This document shows, one piece after another, positions 40,893 to 52,079 of a DNA stretch of 64,000 bases (its first letter is position 1; every line of letters starts with the position of its first letter). Location: contig JBAKBP010010409.1 of assembly GCA_037953745.1 (NCBI GenBank), forward strand, positions 1 through 64,000. Reading direction: 5' to 3'. The translations under genes and the position numbers were made by a program. The stretch is from Lithodes maja (lineage: Eukaryota; Arthropoda; Malacostraca; Decapoda; Lithodidae). The notes beneath the pieces are model-generated. The model was not told the DNA's origin. It saw only the letters and a list, made by a program, of their open reading frames with translations, and made no database searches.

Positions 40893-41224
40893 ATTTTATC
40901 TAAAACAACACTATATCTGAAGGAAAAATTAAAAAATACAAACTAAAACTTACTGAAATCGCTGTCGGTCCAAAAAGTCAGGTTTACCCAACCTTGTTAC
41001 GAAAAAGACATTTAGTACCATACTTTTTTATTAGGTTTCGCCGAGGGTTAAAACAAATTTTCTTATACTCTTTAGACAGTTTAGAGCATATAGATTCATT
41101 ATTAATCTTCAAATATATCAACAAAATTCGTGGTATTAAAATAACATTAAACCCTTAAGAAAGTAATGAGTTCGCCAAATACAGTAGTGGATATAAAACA
41201 TATGTAGTAGGCTACTTACCCCAA

Positions 41225-41958
41225 AACCTGCAGGTCAATATACAGGAGGCGCTACAATATAGGTAGCAAAATTGTAATGGTAGTTTTGGGTTCCTATCAT
41301 CATATGCTTCATTTCTATATACTTTTTATCCCCGGGAAAAAAAAAAAAAAAATCTAGGAATTTTTCATTTATTTTCTTGGGATTTTTTGTTTTGGTCATT
41401 AACCTAACCAAAAAACCTAACCTAACCTAACCTAATAGCCCCCAAATACATTTAGGTTAGGTTAGGATAGGTTTTTTGGTTAGGTTAATAAAAAAAAAAA
41501 AAAAAAAAACAAGAAAAAAAAAAAACCCAAGATTTTTTGGTAGCATTCAAGGAGACTACTGCAGGACTCTTCTTCTTACCTCTGACCGGGTATAGGCTAT
41601 CCTAGTGTTTACTACCCTATACCCCTTTGAAAGGACATTAGCCTAACCTAACAACCTTACCTAACCTAACCTAGAATTATAGGTGGGCGGCAGCCTAGAA
41701 TTATAGGTGGGGGCTGCCGCCCCCACACCCCCGCTTTGACTTAGATTTTTGGTGTATTGTCTGTGAAGTGGGTATTTTTCAATTTGTTGATAACGAAAAT
41801 CCTCCATGCGGACTAAATGGAGAAAAAGATGGCGAATCTATTGGTGCCTATTTTCCCTAATAAATTGTTTCTCATAACGTCGCACTAGTGTCCTTGAATA
41901 TTATCTTAGAATTTTGCTACCTATATTGTAGCGCCTCCTGTATATTGACCAACCTGCA
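41225..41958. mobile_element. 718-bp TIR transposon with 8-bp TSD
   Basis: AACCTGCA flanks both sides (41,225-41,232; 41,951-41,958). The ends form a 41-bp inverted repeat starting GGTCAATATACAGGAGGCGC. There is no transposase. An 8-bp duplication fits hAT, P or Merlin types; the GG start leans to Merlin, but this is weak. Confidence 0.75.
41397..41489. repeat. Head-to-head CCTAA/TTAGG palindrome
   Basis: An arm of TTAACCTAACC plus CCTAA repeats is followed, after a 15-nt loop, by its complement, with about one mismatch in 37 bp. It lies inside the 718-bp transposon. Confidence 0.75.
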
Positions 41959-41959
41959 T

Positions 41960-42525
41960 GCCAGCTTCTAGCAGACCAACTTCCCGAAGTCCAGCTGAAC
42001 TGAACCACGGCTGCATCTCCGCCACCAATAAATCCACTTAATTCTCGCCTTTCTCTTCTTATTTCCACTTCCACAGTAGCTTCAACAATGGCACATAAGA
42101 TTCAATTACACGCACACGCAAGTCTATAGCAACTGGCACTGTATTACGAGCATAAATAGCGAATTATTGAACACTGGCGAGAACACGGGTTGTCTGTTTT
42201 GGTCCGTACAGGGCAGGGACTCAGGGAGAGAGAGCAGTGGTGCCAGATCCGAGTGTCGACATTTCCTGAGTTTCCGCGTCGAAATATCCCCTTTTACGCC
42301 GAAAATTAACTGTTTATTCGTCTAGTTAACGCGTGTTTTGTTTTTCTTGTTAGTTTTTTACTGATTTATAGATCATTGTTTAATCTTGTAATGCTTGTAA
42401 TTAAGTGTACCTATGCAGCGTTAAATTTTCACCGTCTGGCAACACTGAGAGCCTCTTTGCAGGGATTTAACTTATATTTTAGTCTGCTCGAGCTTTCTAC
42501 TGTAATTAGTTTCTGATTATTCAAT
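41960..42525. other. Spacer without a gene
   Basis: There is no coding signal. It is normal-complexity sequence with no clear repeats. Confidence 0.4.
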
Positions 42526-42971
42526 TTAACCCGTGGAGCCCCGGCTAGTTTTGTAATGTTTGTTCACCAGAACCCGGCCGGTTTTCAAAAAATGGTTTTA
42601 TTCCAGAAACAATAGCGAATGGGTTAGGAATGAAGGAAAAACCACGAAAAACCGCTCAAAAAGCTTAAAGAATGGTCCTACAGAGCCCCCGAAAACGTAT
42701 TTTACAAGAGTAAAAAATTGAAGGCAATTACCCCAAAAAACCAGGTTATTGCGCGCTCACGCGCACGCACGTGGACTTTGAGAGTTTTCAACCATCGGCA
42801 TGGTTGTGTGGGATACGTACACAGTTCCCATACAAATCTGAGCCCTCTTGAGTGGCTACACCTGAGGTTACGGTCGGCGCAATTAGGGTGACGCGTCAGA
42901 CGCGTCTCTGGGGCTGTGCGTTACATACATCGCCGACGCGTCAGACGCGTCGCTGGGGCTGTACGGGTTAA
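42526..42971. mobile_element. TTAA-flanked element, CCCGTGGAGCCCC ends
   Basis: TTAA lies at 42,526-42,529 and 42,968-42,971. The ends CCCGTGGAGCCCC and, reverse-complemented, CCCGTACAGCCCC are inverted. The right side has GACGCGTCAGACGCGTC twice (about 42,892 and 42,934). Confidence 0.65.
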
Positions 42972-43074
42972 CGTATAATTGCTTGATGTCTACTTAGTTC
43001 TGTGTTCTATTATGATACCGGCATACGATTTTATTCAACTTAGGAGCAAAATATCCGTATCATGAGTTAGTGAG

Positions 43075-43283
43075 TTAACCCTTTCAACATCAGATTACTC
43101 ATTTCTGTTCCGTTGTCTGGCTATTATCACACGATTTTATTCAGATTAGGGAAAGTATATGGAAATCAGAGGGTTAATTGAGGCTGTATTTACCCTTATA
43201 ATACCCTCAAATTCCTCAATCAACAATAATATGAAGACAAACTATCATAAAAAACCCTAATACGTCAGATCAAATAGTGTTAA
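43075..43283. mobile_element. TTAA-2 palindromic MITE
   Basis: TTAA bounds a 209-bp copy with GGCTATTATCACACGATTTT on the left. A fragment of a second copy precedes it (42,985-43,075). Confidence 0.6.
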
Positions 43284-43320
43284 TGCTGAGTCTAGAAATC
43301 CCAAACAAACTACTCATTAT

Positions 43321-43522
43321 TCTCTCTCTCTCTCTCTCATTATCTATCTATCTATTTATCTATCTATCTCAAACTAATTACTCTCGCTCTCGCTATCTAT
43401 CTGTCTATCTGTATATCTATGTACGCATATATTTATCTATCTATCTCACAAACTACTCATTACTCTCTCTCTCTCTCTCTCTATCTATCAATCTATCTAT
43501 ATACCTAAGTGTAAATCTATCT

Positions 43523-43558
<36 letters not shown>
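43321..43558. repeat. CT/CTAT microsatellite cluster
   Basis: Alternating (CT)n and (CTAT)n blocks. The apparent ORF across it is an artefact. Confidence 0.85.
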
Positions 43559-43559
43559 T

Positions 43560-44448
43560 AGACCAACTACCTGCACAATTGAGCTGATAATTATACTCAA
43601 TTAATAGGTGTGGACGTTTACAGCCAATTTGCTCTAGCCCTTCCTGATTTACAAGGGACTAGGTAGGGTGTCACAATGAACAGACTATTGATTATCCATT
43701 TATTTATATAGCATATATTTATAATACGTGACATTAATTTTCTCCTAATAATTATCATGTTTTTAGCTATTCGTTTCTTCCTTTTCATCTTCTTCCTTCT
43801 TTTCTCTTGTTCTCCTTTGTACTCTTCCTCTTCTTCGGCATGTATCCTCCTCCTCCTCCTCCTCCTCCTCCTGGGAAAAAGGAAAACATTAGTTACACCC
43901 CAACAAAAGAAGGACAACACTTTATAAGAAACATTGGGACCCTGATAAAAACACCGTATACTTATAAAAACAGACAACATACTGTATATAATAAACACTA
44001 TATGAGGAGGAGCACATTGTTGACAACGGTTCGCATATACAGTAGCTTCATCAGGCCAATGTACTCCAAATATTGAGATGAAAGATAGGCTATACCAAAT
44101 AAAAACAATCCAAATATATATCTGTTTAAAATCTCAATAACGAAAATAGGACAGCAACTTCAAATAATAAAACTAATACAACTCCGAATAAAAAGAGGAA
44201 AGCTATTAAAAATAAATTATGAAAAGGATGATTTATATATAATTGCTATGATACTGTATTAGTAATGATGATTAGGGTGTTGATACTATCTATGACTATG
44301 GTGATAGTATTGAGATACATTCACTTAATGATATTCACGAGAATGGGTATATTCTTTCTAGAATCGTCCATTTCATGCTAAATATAATCAAAGTATCTCA
44401 ATGTTTATGGTCGGTGTGGTACAGTACATCCAATCGTCTTTGTCATAA

Positions 44449-44495
<47 letters not shown>

Positions 44496-44580
44496 GTTGT
44501 ATGGCTGTTAGTATTTCTTCTATCTATGGTAAAAAATATATAAATACAAAAACATAATTAAATAAAAAAATCATTTATTT
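43560..44580. other. Spacer with microsatellites
   Basis: It contains a CTC run (43,845-43,872) and a TA run (about 44,451-44,490). I see no gene. Confidence 0.45.
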
Positions 44581-44590
44581 AGAAAGATCA

Positions 44591-44925
44591 ATATCGTGTG
44601 TGGTACCCCAGGCCAGGGTTAACAGTGCACCAGGATCCAACCATTGATCTACCAGACTCCGAATGATGGCAGTGAAAATGGCGCAAGTCGACCATGATAA
44701 TATAGCGTAGCATAGTCACCTCCGTATGTTCATGGTCCAAAACAAAGGCCGGGTTACGGTGACTTGAGGTACTGGGCATGGTGATTACAGTGACCTATTA
44801 CTACTACTGTTGGTCATGGTGAGCGAGGGTCAAAGCACGAACCATCATATGACCTGTTGGTTAGTCATCCTAGGTCATCACCAGGACACGTAGGATATGG
44901 TCACTCGGATACCACACACGATTAA
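44591..44925. mobile_element. 335-bp element with ATCGTGTGTGGTA ends
   Basis: The left ATCGTGTGTGGTACC and right GGATACCACACACGAT are inverted repeats. There is no ORF and the target duplication is unclear. The interior repeats GGTGA..AGTGACC words. Confidence 0.55.
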
Positions 44926-45479
44926 CAGATATTTAGTTAGTTAAAATAGGAATTCAGTGGCTATCAACCCTTCTGGATTATTAAGCAAGCGCAGCACTGT
45001 AGGTCAAGTACATGTTCAGGAATGGGGCCCCTTATCGAGAACCCCAGTCCCTTGATTAACAGGTAAACACAAGAGTGTTTACGATGTGTGTGTTTTTTTG
45101 TTTTATAATACTAAACGTTTCATAGTTCGGGCTTGGTATAAAATGAGAATGTGGAAATAACTTTGAAAAGTTGACAGAATGAATATATACACCTGAAGAA
45201 TATGTATAACTTTTGTTCTAGTGATGATGATGATGATGATAGGTATGTTTTCCGTGTGGGAAGGGGGGGGGGGGTGTAATCAAAGGCAAGGAAATTGCAG
45301 AGGAAAAAACAAATATATATATATATATAAAATGGCCAGTACTACTAGGCAAACCCGAGAGAGAGTAAGAGAGTGAGAGTGAGTGTGTGAGAGGAAAGCA
45401 AAGACAAAATTGAAAATAGGAAAGAAAAATACACATGATAATAGACCAAAAATAATTATGCAGACAAAAAATACAAATA

Positions 45480-45655
45480 CCTGAAAATACCAGCATATGT
45501 TACATCATAATTCCAACGCAGAGCACAACAAATACGTAGTGTCCACCCTCAAGGCACACAGACAACTGAATACCCCCTACAGACTTTCCGAACTATATGG
45601 TATCGAATCAGCTGGGTTGGAATTCACAGAACTAATCATGCACTGCTAGAAATCG
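45480..45655 (+). other. Possible coding fragment of unknown family
   Basis: One frame reads ..EHNKYVVSTLKAHRQLNT and PYRLSELYGIESAGLEF, then TAG at about 45,650. Its amino-acid usage looks coding, and it may be the end of a LINE protein, but I do not recognise it. Confidence 0.25.
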
Positions 45656-46238
45656 AGGTCATAAAAAGTGTATGAGTACAAATGTTAAAGGGTATATAAT
45701 TGATATATATAATCATTGGGTATATTGATGGTGATATACCTTCATATTCTTAAATACATAAACTCGTTGGATATAATGATAGTGAATTATTTCTGTATCC
45801 TTATATGAGATGGGTCTATTAATAATAATATATCCAATGATTACAGAAGATATTTACTAGAGAGTGTTTACCTAAATAGTATACTAACCCGAATAAATTA
45901 GCTACAGAGAGAGAGAATGAGTGAGTGAGTCCAGAACCTAAGACAAAGCCAAGTAGTTCCCCGAGCGATTTTCAGGTTCAGAGCTTCATAGGAGAGGGCT
46001 GCTCGGTCTGAGAGGTTTAATGCCGCGACTCACTATTTGGCAGGTTCGGAATAAAAAGGTCGATTTGGCGTGATTTGCTGTCTTGGTTTTGAGAATCGAT
46101 ATTTCAGATTTTAGATTTATATTTTGTATTTTTGATTTGTTATAATTATTTTATTATTGTTATCGTTTATTATTATTATTTTAATTATTATTTTTTGTTA
46201 ATTATTATTATTATTATTATTACTATTACTGTTGGTGG

Positions 46239-46270
<32 letters not shown>

Positions 46271-46887
46271 GTATTGTTTTGTTTTTATTGTTATTATTGA
46301 ATTATTATATTTGGCAGTTATTATTATTATTATATATATTTTTCTCTCTTTTTCTCTCTCTCTCTCTCTCTGATTTTTATTATTGATTTATGTGTGTGAT
46401 CACAAAATGCATGTGATTGTATTATATAATCATTATTATAATATATTTATATTTATTACATATATATAACTATACGTGTATGAGTTTTCCTTTAGCATAT
46501 ATAGTATAGTTTAGCTAAATGCAAAATTATATAGCTTTCACTCTTTCAATTGCCTTCCACATCCTTTTGTAACGTATATAGTATAGTATTGGAGTTACAT
46601 AGAGTTACGTCAGTACACAGGCTGCACAGACCTTGCAGTCCCTACTAGGCAGTCTGTACTTAATCCTAAAATGGGATTTGCTACAAAGTGGATGGTAAAG
46701 GCAGAAAATCAGAAGGCTCTCTCCCCCACCCACCACATCCTCCGAACTTGGGTCAGCATGAAATTTAGTTGGGTATACACATGGTAAAAATAATAATAAT
46801 ACTAATCTTTACATCATGGGTATACAGGCCCCTCAACAGAATGATCACATTTCTACTGGGAAATTCATAGTAAAGAAGTTGAGAAAT

Positions 46888-47090
46888 ATTGTATACTACT
46901 GACGGTTAACCCAACATTGTATACTACTGACGGTTAACCCAACATTGTATACTACTGACGGTTAACCCAACATTGTATACTACTGACGGTTAACCCAACA
47001 TTGTATACTACTGACGGTTAACCCAACATTGTATACTACTGACGGTTAACCCAACATTGTATACTACTGACGGTTAACCCAACATTGTAT
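46888..47090. repeat. 28-bp minisatellite beginning with TTAACCC
   Basis: Seven units (TTAACCCAACATTGTATACT plus ACTGACGG) start at 46,906 and then every 28 bp to 47,074. They precede the remains of a TTAA-2 MITE (47,145-47,280). Confidence 0.85.
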
Positions 47091-47340
47091 TATTACTTTT
47101 GTTTCTTCTTCTTTTTTTTTCTTTTTTTTACAGTATATAATATATAGGAATGAAAGGGGTAAAAACTAACTCCATTAACTCTGACTCCCACAGATATTTC
47201 CTAAACTGCTTAAAATCGTCTAATAGTAGCCAGAATATAATGAAGAAGCGCTCCTTCATAATTATACTGAAAGAGTTAACTAAGCGCACATACGAACACA
47301 CACACATGCGTCTAGTCAAACGCACGTACGAACACACAGC

Positions 47341-47575
47341 CAGTCGGGCAGAGAGACCCTATAGAATACAGAGACTGGGAGTGAGACCCTATAGAATACA
47401 GAGACTGGGAGACAGACCCTATAGAATACAGAGACTGGGAGACAGACCCTATAATTATAATACAGAGAATGGGAGAGAGACCCTATATAATACAGAGACT
47501 GATAGAGACCCTATAGAATATAGAGACCAGTGAGAGAGACCCTATAGAATACAGAGACTGGCAGAGAGGCAGGGA
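47341..47575. repeat. 30-bp satellite, short array
   Basis: About eight degenerate units of GAGACCCTATAGAATACAGA plus GACTGGGAGA. The long array of the same unit is at 58,862-59,515. Confidence 0.8.
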
Positions 47576-47813
47576 AAGGTATCTCCGCTAGTAAATACAT
47601 ATACTGTATTTATATCTTTTGTCAGACGTCTTGATTCCTGAAGGGGTGGCCAGGAATGAAACGTTTTCATCCCCTAGACTTTCCTATTTAAACTATAATG
47701 AGTAATATCCCATTATAGGCCTATATGAGATATTTCCAAAACCTTCACATAAAATACATTTATTATTGGTAGGTCTATTCATTCCGAAATTTGTGTAAGG
47801 TATTTTTGAAACA

Positions 47814-47847
<34 letters not shown>

Positions 47848-47849
<2 letters not shown>

Positions 47850-48798
47850 AAATGCTGGGTGTGAAGGGAATTCATGGTCTCCTGAAATATCCCCAGGCTA
47901 CCTTTAGGATCAACTTTTCCTGGTACCTGGCGCGGGGTACGAACCTCTGAAGGGAATTTAACCCCCCTAAAAACCCACAGGTTTTGAGATGCCTTGGGTG
48001 GGGTTCGAACCCTGGTTAGTGACCCCAACCATCACCACCAGGCCCGCGCGCTAACCCACTGTACTACCACGGACGTACTAAAAGTATAGCAACTTAGTCC
48101 GATTTTTAAGAACCAGGTGATAGTCTCGTGGTGTTATCACGTGATGAGTTTATTGGACTTACCATCTCCGACTATTTTACGCTATACCTGACGTCAACTC
48201 GGGTTAGTATTATTGTGGGTGCGGGACATTTTCGAGGGCATTACATTACATCCTTCTTTAACTAGGCTAGTCCCTAGCCTATTTTTTAAGGTCGTAAGGT
48301 ATCGTAGCTGTATTACCTCAGCAATCTCAATATTGTTGGTATAGGGTTCGCGTGACGGGTGCTCCACGTAGCTACCTGGTCACGTTCCCTAGCTGCCACC
48401 AATGAAATGCTGGGTGTGAAGGGAATTCATGGTCTCCTGAAATATCCCCAGGCTTACCTTTAGGATCAACTTTTCCTGGTACCTGGCGCGGGGTACGAAC
48501 CTCTGAAGGGAATTTAACCCCCCCTAAAAACCCACAGGTTTTGAGATGCCTTGGGTGGGGTTCGAACCCTGGTTAGTGACCCAACCATCACCACCAGGCC
48601 CGCGCGCTAACCCACTGTACTACCACGGACGTACTAAAAGTATAGCAACCTTAGTCCGATTTTTAAGAACCAGGTGATAGTCTCGTGGTGTTATCACGTG
48701 ATGAGTTTATTGGACTTACCATCTCCGACTATTTTACGCTATACCTGACGTCAACTCGGGTTAGTATTATTGTGGGTGCGGGACATTTTCGAGGGCAT

Positions 48799-48802
<4 letters not shown>
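47848..48802 (-). mobile_element. TRIM-like miniature LTR element
   Basis: Two direct repeats of 398-400 bp (47,848-48,245; 48,403-48,802), about 99% alike with TG..CA ends, flank only 157 bp. On the minus strand, TGGTGGCAGCTAGGGAACG follows the upstream repeat after one base, like a primer-binding site. AAAGAAGGA lies 5 bases before the downstream repeat, like a purine tract. It has no genes and sits in a TA microsatellite, which hides the target duplication. Each LTR also contains a tRNA-like B box (GGGTTCGAACCC, minus strand) and an A-box-like TGGTAGTACAGTGGGTTAGC. A tandem SINE pair is the alternative. Confidence 0.6.
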
Positions 48803-48856
<54 letters not shown>

Positions 48857-48929
48857 GAATGTATATATACATACATAAACATATATATCTATTCTATTCT
48901 AAATACTTAGTCCCAATCATCACTTTCCT

Positions 48930-49045
48930 AAAAAAAAAATCGTTTTCCCTCTTTTCCTTTTTTTTTGGGGGGGGGGGGGGGTGGCCGACTCAAGACAGAA
49001 CCAGAATAGGGACAACACAACAAAAAACAATGAACACACGAGTGT
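48930..49045 (-). mobile_element. RTE LINE 3' UTR fragment
   Basis: GTGGCCGACTCAAGACAGAA and GGGACAACACAACAAAAAAC match the complement of the RTE 3' UTR; a poly-G tract is adjacent. Confidence 0.5.
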
Positions 49046-49104
49046 GAGAGTGAGAGAGGTAGAGAGAGAGAGAGTGCAGAACCTAAGATAATTATACCTT
49101 CCTA

Positions 49105-49268
49105 TTATTATATTCATAAAATAATTGGATATAATGATAGTGAATTACCTCTACATCCTTATATGAGATGGGTCTATTAATACTAATATATCCAATGATT
49201 ACAGAAAATATATACAAATATTTCTAGGAGTGTTAACCTAAATAGTATACTAACCTTAATAAATTAAC

Positions 49269-49320
<52 letters not shown>

Positions 49321-49734
49321 TCCAGAACCTAAGACAAAGCCAAGTAGTTCCCCGCGCGATTTTCCGGTTCATTGCTTCATAGGGGAGGGCTGCTCGGTCT
49401 GAGAGGTTTAATGCCGCGACTCACTATTTGGCAGGTGCCGGCTAAAAATGTTGATTTGGAAGGATTTGCCGACTTGGTTCTGAGATTCGATATTTCAGAT
49501 ATTATATTCATATTTACTTTATATTTTTGTATTATAATTTTATTATTATTATTGTTGTTATTATTATTATAATTAATATTTGTTTTTATTATTATAATAA
49601 TAATATATTATTAGTACTATTGTTATTATTATTATTATTAGTGTTATTATTATTTCTATTATTGTTATTATCTATATAGTTATCATTATTGATAGTATTA
49701 TCATTGCTATTATTATTATTTACATTAATAATAT

Positions 49735-49825
<91 letters not shown>

Positions 49826-49964
49826 ATAAATTAAAATTTGCAATATCCTGGTAAATATGAGATATTTCCAATACCGTCACATAGTAAAGTCCCGGTATGA
49901 ATATTATTGCTAGGTATATTCAATCTGAAATGTATGAAAGGTATTTTTGAAACACCCTGTATAG

Positions 49965-50013
<49 letters not shown>

Positions 50014-50195
50014 TTAATGCCAGAGGTAAAACTAACTCCATTAACCCTGACTCCCACAGATATTTCCTAAACTGCTTAAAATCGTCTAATAGTAGCCAGA
50101 ATATAATTAAGAAGCGCTCCTTCGTATACCGAAAGAGTTAACTAAGTGTACGTACGAACACACACACATGCGTCTAGTCAAACGCACGTACGAAC
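49105..50195. repeat. Segmental duplication, copy B (left part)
   Basis: This is the paralogue of copy A. It contains GA (49,273-49,320), CT (49,736-49,820) and TA (49,973-50,008) microsatellites and a TTAA-2 right half (50,018-50,145). It ends at CGCACGTACGAAC, where the DIRS element begins; its continuation is at 58,861. Confidence 0.7.
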
Positions 50196-50235
50196 TATAG
50201 GTTTGACTCCTGTAAGGAGATAAAGAAAACCTAAT

Positions 50236-50556
50236 ATTTAGTAGTGGCCCCGTAATCATTGACGAACATGCCTATTACATAAGGCACCCTCTTCAAACAC
50301 TCATCCGCCGTAGTTTGAATCTACCGCGCAGAGCATTTAAAATTTGAGGAGCCTTCATCATGAGCGCACGCGACCTCACTCATGGCTTCAGTCATAATGA
50401 ATTGGGTTCTCACTACGAAAAAACTTCGTAAAAAATAAAAACAAAAAGAAAATAAGAATAACTATTCAATAAGCTTTCCATCATATCGTGGATGTACTTG
50501 TGTGGATCTTTTGACCAGACGCTACTGCAGGCGTCATTCTTCCTTCACTGACATAT
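50236..50556. repeat. Left inverted terminal repeat of the DIRS element
   Basis: TGACGAACATGCCTATTACA and the following sequence, through the purine/pyrimidine-rich block to GCGTCATTCTTCCTT, are the reverse complement of 58,544-58,860. The outermost 40 bp (50,196-50,235) are not in the right end. Confidence 0.85.
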
Positions 50557-50619
50557 CAAGTAAACCAAAATCCTTAATACATCAACGAATGGGACGGGGA
50601 TGGTCGGGAGGGCCCCAGT

Positions 50620-50732
50620 CGTCAATGATTACGGGGCCACTACTAAATATTAGGTTTTCTTTATCTCCTTACAGGAGTCAAACCTATAATTTATTAGTGG
50701 CCCCTCCATCATTGACGAACATGCCTGATTTC
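50620..50732. repeat. Internal complementary region of the DIRS element
   Basis: 50,620-50,688 is the reverse complement of the left terminus up to its first base. 50,689-50,732 is the reverse complement of the right terminus from its last base. The two meet at 50,688/50,689, so this segment is a copy of the joined ends (circle junction). Confidence 0.85.
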
Positions 50733-50744
50733 TAAGACTGGAGG

Positions 50745-51425
50745 GGGACATTCGTAATCATATCATAACTCTAGAAAAGCAGATAATCAAACAACCACAT
50801 AGTATTCTTACTTTTGTAAAAAAAAGAGATATTCGGGTGCATAAACTTTATACAGCCTAAATCTTCAAAAAGGGGTACAAGCAGGAGCGTGCTTCAAAGA
50901 AGCCTGCTTGGAAAAGGGTTAACTCTGAGACTCTGTACACAGATCTGCTAGTTAAGAAGGCACCCCACTTAAAGTAAGTGGTGAAAACTAAAAACTTATA
51001 AGTTTACATGTGCACATATAAACCCCATTAACTAGTGGATATATTCCTAAAAATATAACCAAACATAAATGAATTCTTGTACATTCGTAGAAGTACTGAA
51101 CTCGTGTACTTATGGAGAAGTAATTACTTCAAAAGTAAAAGTCGTAGTTGCAACTACCGAGATTTCTCAAAAATCTATTGCTTCACAGCCAAAGCTACTT
51201 ACAACAAGAATTGTTGTAACACTACTATTGGCCTTTAGCACAATTTCCTGCAATGAATACTACAGAGAAATTTTATAATACAATGCCTACAAACAGTATC
51301 ACAGCTCGTATGTTCCGAACACATACTCCGGAGGGGTCTAGGGTGTCCTATGTCACACTGACTGCACCCTCCCCCCCCCCCCCCTTTTTTCTTGAAATTA
51401 AACAAAACGTGACTAAAAGGGCCAC
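50745..51425. other. DIRS 3' region without ORF
   Basis: A/T-rich sequence between ICR and recombinase, with a C run (51,368-51,384). I see nothing else. Confidence 0.4.
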
Positions 51426-52043
51426 CTAGACCCTCTGCCGTAAAGCTATACATGGCAAGGAAGGTTTGTCCAGAGCTACTGAAAGGTATCGAGTCAAAAA
51501 CTCCTGATTAGAGGCCCACAACTGTGTGGACTTAATAACTTCCACCGAAAGATTATTAAGGAAACGTAAAGAGGCTGTCCCCTTGCGTAAATCGTGGGTC
51601 TTACCCACAACGCCGGGATTCTTCTCTTTAAAGTCCTCGACCAAGAGAGAAGCCAGTGTACGCTCCATCAAGCGTTCACCCGGACTTGCGACCCATAAAG
51701 CACCCTGGTGATTTAGAGGTGCCACTCTTAAATATTTGGTTAGAGCTTGCACTGGGCAAAAAAGATGGTGCACCTTTCCCCTTTTTAACGCCGGCACCGT
51801 GAACTCTGAAAACACGTGTTCACTGTGCTCATTCTTGGCTAAGAATCCTGGGGAAGGTGCAATGTGAATACACTCATGAAGCCTATCAAACCTGAGGCAA
51901 TTAGGTGTGTTGCTCATCGCCGCCAGCTCAGATACTCTGTTCCCGGTAGCCAAAGCCATAAGGAATACTGCCCTTTTGTAAAATCTGCAGTCTTTGGTAC
52001 ATACGGGAACGAGAATAACGACGATGCTTTGTCCAGAGACCAT
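51426..52043 (-). pseudogene. DIRS tyrosine recombinase, catalytic core
   Basis: The recombinase integrates a circular DNA copy by strand exchange, so no target duplication arises. Within this 205-residue frame the catalytic set is visible: R36 (ALATGNRVSEL), H150 and R153 (THDLRKGTASLRF), W176 in the position of the second His/Trp, and Tyr186 (FLTRYLSVALD). The frame itself has no stop before 51,426. It is out of frame with its N-terminal domain (52,080-52,330), so the enzyme is broken. The R..HxxR..W..Y set and the neighbouring RNase H place it in the DIRS order. Confidence 0.85.
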
Positions 52044-52079
52044 GTAGGCCTGAGCTGACGGGGAGGTGGGCGGAGTTTA

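Larger units (their letters stand above)
45745..47575. repeat. Segmental duplication, copy A
   Basis: Blocks here match 49,105-50,195 plus 58,861-59,515: GGATATAATGATAGTGAATT, CCAAGTAGTTCCCCG, GAGGGCTGCTCGGTCTGAGA, the TTAA-2 right half and the sequence around ACGCACGTACGAAC. Copy A lacks the DIRS element present in copy B. Confidence 0.75.

Noticed and set aside
43277..43998. ORFs across CT/CTAT repeats and the CTC run
   Set aside because: Low-complexity translations of microsatellites.
46888..47090. CRISPR-like array
   Set aside because: Units are contiguous without unique spacers, in eukaryotic DNA; it is a minisatellite. The same holds for 60,253-60,748.
47128..47533. ORF with RPYRIQRLG repeats (also 58,800-58,982)
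   Set aside because: The 30-bp satellite read in frame; regular because 30 is divisible by three.
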